DNA from: Gemmatimonadota bacterium
GTDB taxonomy: Bacteria; GCA-2686955
Direction of reading: 5' to 3'
Assembly (NCBI GenBank): GCA_002686955.1
Contig: NYZA01000219.1
Span: forward strand, 1-39,480
Length of the DNA: 39,480 bases
Under the pieces are notes generated by a model, which saw only the letters and a program-made list of their open reading frames with translations, was not told the DNA's origin and searched no databases. Below are positions 33,826 to 39,480 of the stretch, piece after piece. Position numbers and translations under genes: made by a program. How positions within the stretch are numbered: position 1 is the stretch's first letter; every line of letters starts with the position of its first letter.

Positions 33826-33903
33826 GGCGCTTCCTCTCTAGGATCTGGACGTGTTCGGCCGGAGCCGGGAACGAACCTTTCGAGGGTAGCATGGCCAGCG
33901 TGC

Positions 33904-34317
33904 TCAGGATTGAGCGAGGCGAAACGCGACCATCGAGGGTGCGAAAGGGTGAAGTCGATCCTCGTGCAGACCAACCTCGCGCGCCGAATCGAGCAGCCGG
34001 CGCCAGAGCCGAGGCCGATGCGAAGGGATCACGGCCCAGATGCACGCGCCCGGAACCTCCGTCAGGCGATCGGCGGTCTCTTTGAGCAACGCGGCACGAT
34101 GGAACGCGGCATCGCCCTCCAGAATCTCCACGACGACGGTTCGCGCGAAAGTGCCCTCGTCGGAGCTGATGCAGTCATCGCCGCCTCGTAACCTCAGCAA
34201 TTCCAGCAAAGCAGGCGTCCGCACGAACGCGATCGCGGGGCCTTTCCTCAAGAAAAGCCGACGCCAGATGCTGGAATCATCGACGGGAGATCGGGGAGGA
34301 ATCGGTCCGGGCGACAT
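33904..34317 (-). CDS. Hypothetical protein, 137 aa
   Basis: I do not recognise this 137-residue protein. The first 20 residues are Pro-rich, followed by a mixed alpha/beta-looking stretch (ARTVVVEILEGDAAFHRAALLKE, in part, and ACIWAVIPSHRPRLWRRLL). It has no signal peptide or membrane helix. The composition is that of a normal coding frame, more so than the plus-strand ORFs over the same bases. No clear ribosome site precedes the ATG, so the start is uncertain. It lies 78 bp upstream of the SRPBCC gene and reads the same way. Confidence 0.6.
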   Translation of the reverse strand: MSPGPIPPRSPVDDSSIWRRLFLRKGPAIAFVRTPALLELLRLRGGDDCISSDEGTFARTVVVEILEGDAAFHRAALLKETADRLTEVPGACIWAVIPSHRPRLWRRLLDSAREVGLHEDRLHPFAPSMVAFRLAQS

Positions 34318-34389
34318 GAGCGGATCAGCGGTTTCTCAACCGTCCATCTTACTGAGTTCGGACCTTGGGACGGAGAGGTTGGGACGGAT

Positions 34390-34536
34390 CTACGGAGCCA
34401 GCAGCCCCTTGCTCGCGAAGTAGGAATTGCGCTGCTGGTCGGTTGCCGCTTGGCCGCTGTGCGCCAAGGCGACCATGCCCATCGCGAATGCGCAGAAGAG
34501 GAACAGCATTGTCCAGCGCTGCGCGCAGAGTGTCAT
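34390..34536 (-). CDS. 48-aa exported small peptide (not in ORF track)
   Basis: This short frame was read by eye. The ATG at 34536 follows GGGGG about 5 nt upstream. The product has a basic start, a hydrophobic core (MLFLFCAFAMGMVALA, about 10-25) and a plausible signal-peptidase site SGQA-A near residue 31, leaving a mature tail of about 18 residues (TDQQRNSYFASKGLLAP). It may instead stay as a single-helix membrane protein. No family is recognised. It reads toward the hypothetical gene at 34317 with a 72-bp gap. The longer overlapping ORFs in other frames look like shadows. Confidence 0.5.
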   Translation of the reverse strand: MTLCAQRWTMLFLFCAFAMGMVALAHSGQAATDQQRNSYFASKGLLAP

Positions 34537-34922
34537 GCGTAGCCCCCAATCGTGCCGGGCGTCCTGCCCCCAGGAAACCCAGGCTCGAAGTAGTGTAGCA
34601 GCCGAAAGCGTAGCACGGATTGTGCCTCATCTATGAGCAATTCGTGAGAAAAGCGCCGGACCCTTGTCTTGGCGGGGTCTTGCCGTTTCGGATTCCGGTT
34701 GCTCGCCCGTATCGAGCACGGCCGCCACCTTCGTGGCCACGAATCCGTGCCATTGGCCCCACGCACTTGGGTGAAAAAACCCAGCAGATCGGCTCGCTTC
34801 CCGGCACGGGATCACTTGCCTCGCCGCGGACCCTTTTCTACTATGAGAGTGAGTGTGCGTGCCTTCTCAACCAATGGCAACATCCTGAATCTCAACCACT
34901 TCGCGACAGCCGGAGACCCGCC
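34537..34922. other. Divergent intergenic region, no gene found
   Basis: This 386-bp stretch separates the small exported peptide (minus) from the BFN gene (plus). No frame in it looks coding; track ORFs over it are low-quality shadows. It holds a good candidate promoter for the BFN gene, a perfect 10-bp palindrome CGTGGCCACG (34732-34741) that could be an operator, and a 5-bp hairpin TGGGT/ACCCA with an A-rich loop around 34768-34784. A minus-strand TACACT about 50 nt upstream of the peptide start is a weak -10 candidate. Confidence 0.5.
34816..34844 (+). promoter_or_regulatory. Candidate sigma-70 promoter for the BFN gene
   Basis: TTGCCT (34816-34821) and TACTAT (34839-34844) have the optimal 17-nt spacing, each matching the consensus at four of six positions. 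They lie about 80 nt upstream of the GTG start. Pattern match only. Confidence 0.4.
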
Positions 34923-35576
34923 GTGGGGCTCATCAGAGTCAACGTCATCGGATTGGCCGAGCTCCCTCAGCAAGAGGGGCGCACGGTGTTCCTTCGTGAA
35001 GAAGGAGGCGAGGGACGGATCTTGCCGATGGTGGTCGGGCCGGCGGAGGCGTACGCGATCGGGTTGGAGCTCGCGGGCGAGCCCTTCCAGCGCCCCCTCT
35101 CGCACGATCTTCTGATGAGCATCACGAAGGCGTTCAAGAGCTCGCTCGAGAAGATCGCCATCGTTCGCCTCAAGGGGAATACCTTCTATGCTGAACTCTC
35201 GCTACGCACGCCCGACAAGAACCTGCACGTGATCGACGCCCGCCCATCCGACAGCATCGTGCTCGCGCTCAAGGCAGGCGTCGACATCTTCGTCGACGAA
35301 GGTGTGATGGAACAGGCGGGTGTCCAGCAGGAACGCCCGGCCGTTGACGCCATCATCTTCCCCCCGGCCGCCAGCGACGCAGCCCCGATCGATCCCGATC
35401 CGAACGAGGTGCGAAAGGCGGTCGAGTCGCTCACCTCGTCGGTATCTCCCGGCCCGCAAAGCCAAGGTAACCAAGCAGATATGCTCAGGCGAGAGATGGA
35501 GTCCGCGGTCGCGGCCGAGGATTTCGAACGCGCCGCACAAGTGCGCGACCAACTGCGCGCACTCGAGCAGAGCTAG
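34923..35576 (+). CDS. Bifunctional nuclease (BFN/DUF151) domain protein with UVR motif
   Basis: This protein of 217 residues has a BFN (DUF151) domain at about 1-135 and a C-terminal UvrB/UvrC motif at about 180-215 (REMESAVAAEDFERAAQVRD). Family landmarks in the first part are LPMVVGPAEAYAIGLEL, RPLSHDLL, DARPSDSIVLALKAGVDIFVDEGV (in part). BFN domains have been reported as RNase/DNase in plants; in bacteria the function is poorly defined. The chosen GTG has CGGAG 8 nt upstream; the track ORF adds 101 residues without coding character. It is followed after 8 bp by the REC gene, so they are likely co-transcribed. Confidence 0.88.
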   Translation: MGLIRVNVIGLAELPQQEGRTVFLREEGGEGRILPMVVGPAEAYAIGLELAGEPFQRPLSHDLLMSITKAFKSSLEKIAIVRLKGNTFYAELSLRTPDKNLHVIDARPSDSIVLALKAGVDIFVDEGVMEQAGVQQERPAVDAIIFPPAASDAAPIDPDPNEVRKAVESLTSSVSPGPQSQGNQADMLRREMESAVAAEDFERAAQVRDQLRALEQS

Positions 35577-35584
35577 GGGTCCAC

Positions 35585-36202
35585 GTGAACGGGAGCAACG
35601 CCGATCTAATCGGGGAGATTCGAAAAGCGCTCCACGAGGCGGGCAATCGATTCGGATCTCTGCTCCTCAAGTGCCAGCGCTTGCAGATGACCGTGGACGA
35701 CCCATCGACCCGAGACGAGATCGGGGTGCTGGTCGAGCTCGTGCTCGCGGCGAGCCAAGAGCTCGATCGCATGAGAAACCTGGTTCGCTCCGCGGAGGAG
35801 CCTGAGTTTCCGTGCCGGAACGAGACGGCGGCAAGCTGCCTGGAAACGACCAAGCCGTCAGCGGCGGGCAAGGCGGTCCTGGTGGTCGACGACGAAGCGA
35901 CGATCCGCGAGGTTTTGAGCGACCTTCTCGAAGGGGCCGGCGCGGTCGTAGACGTAGCCGGCTCGGCGGAAGAGGCGATGGAGCTCTTTCGGGCGAAGAA
36001 GCACTCGGTGGTCTTCACCGACTACGACCTGGGGCAGGCCAAAGGGGTCGACCTGGCCTTCGACATCAAAGCCGAATCGCCGGCCACCCGAACCGTTCTG
36101 ATGACCGGTTGGGATATGAGCCGCGAGCTCGACGGGTCGGTGGACCACGTGCTCTCCAAGCCTTTTCGCATGCACGAGGTGCTGGCTCTCCTCGAATTCT
36201 GA
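35585..36202 (+). CDS. Response regulator with N-terminal DHp-like helical hairpin
   Basis: This 205-residue protein has a REC domain at about 95-205: acidic pair D102-D103, phosphoacceptor D146 in VVFTDYDLG, switch T174 in LMTGWD, and K192 in LSKPF. In front lie about 70 residues predicted as two helices. The first, KALHEAGNRFGSLLLKCQRL, resembles the histidine-bearing helix of a kinase dimerisation domain, and the second, EIGVLVELVLAASQELDRMRNLV (in part), its partner helix. No ATPase domain is present. His17 might be phosphorylated in trans or may be a relic. Start is GTG, 8 nt after the BFN gene. The kinase two genes downstream is a likely partner. Confidence 0.87.
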   Translation: MNGSNADLIGEIRKALHEAGNRFGSLLLKCQRLQMTVDDPSTRDEIGVLVELVLAASQELDRMRNLVRSAEEPEFPCRNETAASCLETTKPSAAGKAVLVVDDEATIREVLSDLLEGAGAVVDVAGSAEEAMELFRAKKHSVVFTDYDLGQAKGVDLAFDIKAESPATRTVLMTGWDMSRELDGSVDHVLSKPFRMHEVLALLEF

Positions 36203-36297
36203 ACGATCAGGTGCGATTTAGGCTCCAGTTCCTGGGCCGCGGATACCGATGAAGTCAGTGTCCGCCGACGATCTATCCTTCCCCAACGGGAGCCAAA

Positions 36298-37140
36298 ATG
36301 GCACGCCTCTCCTCCCCAACCACTGCCGCGGCCACTACCGATGTCTGGGGCCAACTGCGCGGCCGGAGAGATCTCCCCGCCTTTCCCGCGGTCATCAACG
36401 AGATCAACGCTCTGCTCCTCGATCCGACGACATCTGCGGGAGATCTTTCCGAGGTGATCTGCAGAGATCAGAGCCTCACAGCCAAACTGCTCAAGCTGGT
36501 GAACGCCGCCTACTACGGTTTCCACCGGCAGATCACCGGTATCCAGGAGGCCGTATCGCTGCTCGGCTTCGAAGAGATGCAGTCGCTCGCGTTGGCCGCC
36601 TCGGTGATGGGCATGTGGGACAACTCGATGGGGGATCCCGAACTGCACGCCCGGCTCTGGGACCACTCGATCGCCGCGGGGAGGGTGGCCCGCGAGATCG
36701 CCATCGTCTCGCCTCGATCCGCCGAAGTGGCCGATGTGTTCATCGGCGGGTTGCTGCACGACATCGGTAAAGTCGTGCTGCAGATCGAGTTCCCCACCGA
36801 ATGCGCGGAGGCGATGGAAAGGCTTTCTCCCGAGAATCAGAGCTCGACCGAGGTGGAAACCGGGATTCTGGGTGTGGGGCATGCGGAGGTAGGCGCTTGG
36901 CTGCTCGATCGATGGCAGCTTCCGCTGGAGCTGGTCGACGCGGTTCGATGGCACCATGCACCGGAGTGCGCGGAGACTGCTCCGGTGCTCGCGGCGATTC
37001 TGCGGGCCGCCACCGATCTGGCCCGATGCCTGAGTGAAGAGAGGGAGCTCGACTCCGCGGGCCTGGAGCCACTGGGCATGGAGGAGCGCCATGTCTTGGA
37101 AATAAGCGACCGCCTGGTCGCGGGGGGATGGCGGCGATGA
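36298..37140 (+). CDS. HDOD-domain signalling protein
   Basis: This 280-residue protein is almost entirely an HDOD domain (about 20-215), an HD-fold often without clear phosphohydrolase activity and used in bacterial signalling. The opening LPAFPAVINEINALLLDPTT and CRDQSLTAKLLKLVNAAYYG match the family. The HD-like motif is seen in GGLLHDIGKVVLQ. The C-terminal part contains HAEVGAWLLDRWQLPLELVDAVRWHH (in part), also typical. The ATG follows a purine-poor stretch, so the ribosome site is weak (ACGGGAG at longer distance). The stop overlaps the following kinase start (ATGA). It lies 95 bp after the REC gene. Confidence 0.91.
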   Translation: MARLSSPTTAAATTDVWGQLRGRRDLPAFPAVINEINALLLDPTTSAGDLSEVICRDQSLTAKLLKLVNAAYYGFHRQITGIQEAVSLLGFEEMQSLALAASVMGMWDNSMGDPELHARLWDHSIAAGRVAREIAIVSPRSAEVADVFIGGLLHDIGKVVLQIEFPTECAEAMERLSPENQSSTEVETGILGVGHAEVGAWLLDRWQLPLELVDAVRWHHAPECAETAPVLAAILRAATDLARCLSEERELDSAGLEPLGMEERHVLEISDRLVAGGWRR

Positions 37141-38831
37141 AGAGCGATGGGGATCAAGTTCATCTGGCGAGGCGACTGCTCGAGCGGAGCCAGCGCACGC
37201 TCGAAGACAAGATCAGCGAGCTCTCGCTGCTGCGTGTCGTGAACGAGGCGCTCGCATCGGAAGCCGAAGCTCCCGAGCAGATGAGGCGCGTCGTGTCGTA
37301 TGTGGCCGACCTTGTCGAGGCCGAAGGGGGCGACGTCCTTCTAAGACACGGCGACCAGCTCGAGTCGATCATCGATTCGGAGATGCGTCCGAACGCGAGC
37401 GCCCAGGTGGCCGACAGGGTGCTCGAAAAGGGCGAATCTCAACTCGTGGTCGACCAGCGAGACGACCCGCGATTCGAAGGGAGCGACGAAGAGGCAAGGG
37501 CACGGTCTCTTCTGGCATTCCCTCTGATCTTTCGCGGTGAGGTCCTCGGGGTGCTCGTGGTCTGGCACAGTTCACCGGACGCCTTTGGCAGCTCGACCGA
37601 GAGGGTTCTGCATCTACTCGCCGGGCAGCTCGCCGTCGCGGCGAAGAACATGGACCTGATTCAGACTCTGCGCACCGAGCGCAACTATCGGGACAACCTG
37701 ATCAACAGCTCCGCCGACGCGATCATCACGACCGATACACGGGGCATCGTGGTGCTCGCGAACAGAGCGGCCGAAAAGGTGTGGGGCATCGACCCGGAGG
37801 AGCTGAGGGGCAGGAGCGTCGAAGAGGGCCTGGAAGGCGGCGAAGAGGTGTCGTCCGTCGTCGTGGACGTGCTGAGCCACGGCCGCCTCTTGCGCGGCAG
37901 GAGAATTCGCCTGTCTCGCCCCCCCGCGCTCCCCGCCGAGGTCGAATCGGGGGTGGACGCGGTCGTGTTGGACATCGAGATCTCCTGCTCACCGATCCGT
38001 TCCGATGACGGGCGGATCGTCGGAACGGTGACGATCCTGAGCCATATCGAGGATCGCCTGAGAATGGAGCAGCAGCTCGTCGCATCGGAATCGATGGCCT
38101 CGAAGGGCCGAATGGCGGCGGAGATCGGGCACGAGCTCTCCAACTACATGAACGGGATCATGGGCCACGCGGCTCTGGTCCCCTACATGCTGGAAGAGGA
38201 CGACAAAGAGGGTGCTCTCGAATCGGTCGCCCTTATCTGCCGCCAGGTCGAAGGAACGGCCCGCTTCGCCCGAAGCCTGATGGACTTCTCGCGCCTCGAA
38301 ACGGCGCCGGAGCCGGGACCGATCAACGACCTCGTATGGGAAACGATCCGTTTCGTCCAGCCACAAAACAGCTTCGACGATGTCGCCTTCGCCGTCCGCC
38401 TCGATCCGGCGAATCCGATCGTCTCGATGGACTCGGCACAGATCCAGCAGATCCTCATCAATCTCTTCGAGAATGCGGCCGAGGCGACACGCGGGCGAGA
38501 ATGCACCATCGGGGTCGTCACCACGGTGGATCCCGACAATCGGATTCGCCTCGTCGTCCAGGACAACGGCCCCGGTCTTCCCGAGAAGGTTCGTAAAGTG
38601 CTCTTCGAACGGGCGATCACCACGAAGAAGGATGGGCACGGATTCGGTCTTCCGATCTGCAAGAGGATCGCGGAGAACCACAGCGGCAACCTCGAGTGCG
38701 AATCGGTGATCGGCGAGGGCACGACCTTTGCCCTGACGCTGGGGCATCCGATTCGTCCCCGACCGCCCGCTGGACAAGCGGCTGAAGACGAGGAGCTGGC
38801 GGACCGGGGAGGCGCCTTGAGACTGGCATGA
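37137..38831 (+). CDS. Cytoplasmic GAF-PAS sensor histidine kinase
   Basis: This soluble histidine kinase of about 564 residues starts with a short coiled coil (about 5-35) followed by a GAF domain (about 40-180). Next comes a PAS domain (about 185-310, NLINSSADAIITTDTRGIVV in front). The phospho-acceptor helix carries GHELSNYMNGIMGHAAL, and the ATPase has LINLFENAAEATRG, VQDNGPGLP, LFERAITTKKDGHGFGLPIC. The H box is of the non-classical HELxN type found with many soluble kinases. No membrane helix is seen. The start at 37137 overlaps the HDOD stop (ATGA) and has GGGGGG upstream; the track uses ATG 37128, which leaves no spacing to that site. It abuts the convergent GNAT gene. Confidence 0.91.
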   Translation: MKSDGDQVHLARRLLERSQRTLEDKISELSLLRVVNEALASEAEAPEQMRRVVSYVADLVEAEGGDVLLRHGDQLESIIDSEMRPNASAQVADRVLEKGESQLVVDQRDDPRFEGSDEEARARSLLAFPLIFRGEVLGVLVVWHSSPDAFGSSTERVLHLLAGQLAVAAKNMDLIQTLRTERNYRDNLINSSADAIITTDTRGIVVLANRAAEKVWGIDPEELRGRSVEEGLEGGEEVSSVVVDVLSHGRLLRGRRIRLSRPPALPAEVESGVDAVVLDIEISCSPIRSDDGRIVGTVTILSHIEDRLRMEQQLVASESMASKGRMAAEIGHELSNYMNGIMGHAALVPYMLEEDDKEGALESVALICRQVEGTARFARSLMDFSRLETAPEPGPINDLVWETIRFVQPQNSFDDVAFAVRLDPANPIVSMDSAQIQQILINLFENAAEATRGRECTIGVVTTVDPDNRIRLVVQDNGPGLPEKVRKVLFERAITTKKDGHGFGLPICKRIAENHSGNLECESVIGEGTTFALTLGHPIRPRPPAGQAAEDEELADRGGALRLA

Positions 38832-39272
38832 TCAAGGGCCCGAACCGGACCGCAGACGCTTCCACATGAACCGGTGGGCGATCCCCGCATCGAGGAAAGG
38901 CTCACCCTCGGGCTGGTAGCCACGTCTTTCGTAGAATGGGATGATCGCCACCTGCGCATCGAGCACCACGCGAGAGCATTCGGCGCGGCGAGCCTCGTCC
39001 TCCATCAGGTCCATGATCCGCTTTCCCAGCCCGCGGCCTCTGTGATTCGCGAGGACGGCGACCCGCTGCACCCTCGCGTCGCCGCTCTTGAGGATCCGCA
39101 TCCGGGCAGTGCCCACGACCCGCCCCTCGGAGATCGCCACGGCGTGGATGCAAGTGGGGTCCTGCCCGTCCACTTCTTCGTCGAAAGCTACATTCTGTTC
39201 ATCGATGAAGACCGCGCGCCGTACATCGAGACAGAGGGCCAGCTCGTTCGGTCGGGCGAATCGGACTTCCAT
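38832..39272 (-). CDS. GNAT-family N-acetyltransferase
   Basis: This is a protein of about 146 residues with the GNAT fold. The acetyl-CoA loop is in VAVLANHRGRGLGKRI, and the C-terminal strand-helix is VVLDAQVAIIPFYERRGYQPEGEPF (in part). DEQNVAFDEEVDGQD near the start resembles ElaA/YjcF-type members, as does the final HRFMWKRL. The acceptor substrate is unknown. The start is uncertain: MEVRFARPNE is where family similarity begins, while the track start at 39347 adds 25 residues. Its stop codon touches the stop of the kinase gene in the sequence TGATCA. No gene could be supported between 39273 and the window end. Confidence 0.87.
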   Translation of the reverse strand: MEVRFARPNELALCLDVRRAVFIDEQNVAFDEEVDGQDPTCIHAVAISEGRVVGTARMRILKSGDARVQRVAVLANHRGRGLGKRIMDLMEDEARRAECSRVVLDAQVAIIPFYERRGYQPEGEPFLDAGIAHRFMWKRLRSGSGP

Positions 39273-39480
39273 GATCGGAGAGAACCATGGGTGAGGCTCG
39301 GACCGCAAGGGCCGGGCCATCATCGCTGCGGGACCCTGTCGAAGCACGAACTAGGAGCCTGTTGCGCATAGACTTTCGAGCCCGGTATTGGAGTTCGTTT
39401 CGAGATCAAGGAGCCGAGTCCGCGGGAAGGCTGGTTGCCTTTCAAGGACTTGGCGACGCAGAGATCGGAACGAAGGCGGA

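Noticed and set aside
39362-39480. Open frames reaching the right edge on plus strand
   Set aside because: More than one frame stays open in this short GC-rich piece and none shows a recognisable start or motif.

Overview
The window comes from a GC-rich (roughly 60%), Gram-negative, diderm bacterium. It carries a full Tol-Pal system, lipoproteins, an outer-membrane-type efflux adaptor and several secreted enzymes. Many genes start with GTG or TTG, and many neighbours overlap by 4 bp (ATGA, GTGA, TTGA). M14 carboxypeptidases with C-terminal beta-sandwich tails, secreted beta-helix proteins and GAF/HDOD/REC signalling genes point to an uncultured FCB-like or neighbouring lineage (for example Eisenbacteria, Krumholzibacteria or Gemmatimonadota). 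That placement is inference; there is no rRNA or marker gene here to settle it. No tRNA, rRNA, CRISPR array, insertion sequence or phage gene was seen.

Layout. (1) 58-2686, minus: a membrane histidine kinase and its single-domain response regulator. (2) 2838-5141, plus: a secreted M14 zinc carboxypeptidase, ended by a strong hairpin. (3) 5186-12597, plus: a TrmH-type rRNA/tRNA methyltransferase, then tolQ-tolR-tolA/tonB-tolB-pal-cpoB, an HtrA-like protease with two PDZ domains, and cystathionine gamma-synthase. (4) 26364-12590, minus: one co-directional run of eight genes. It opens with the known prkA-yeaH-spoVR trio and continues through a newly read 41-aa membrane protein, a lipoprotein HlyD/MacA-like adaptor, a MacB-like permease without an ATPase, a 1647-aa secreted glycoside-hydrolase-like protein with an internal duplication, and a secreted PHP-type metallohydrolase. 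The last four large genes are joined by 4-bp stop/start overlaps. (5) 26532-28801, minus: glutamate-cysteine ligase, a small membrane/Cys protein and a MobA/MocA-like nucleotidyltransferase, diverging from (6) phosphoglycolate phosphatase at 28834-29526. (7) 34536-29539, minus: a secreted beta-helix protein, acyl-CoA dehydrogenase, alpha/beta hydrolase, SRPBCC protein, a hypothetical protein and a newly read 48-aa exported peptide. (8) 34923-38831, plus: a bifunctional-nuclease-domain protein, a REC protein, an HDOD protein and a GAF-PAS histidine kinase. (9) A GNAT acetyltransferase on minus, stop-to-stop with the kinase.

How they work together. The Tol-Pal block serves envelope constriction and outer-membrane integrity, with the HtrA-like protease plausibly doing periplasmic quality control. 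The REC-HDOD-kinase block is a signalling unit. The most unusual part is the adaptor/permease/giant protein/PHP block. Its translational coupling implies that an export machine and two secreted hydrolases are made together, and it lies directly downstream of a stress-linked kinase operon. I consider this block the best candidate for an undescribed system. Its substrate cannot be told from sequence alone.
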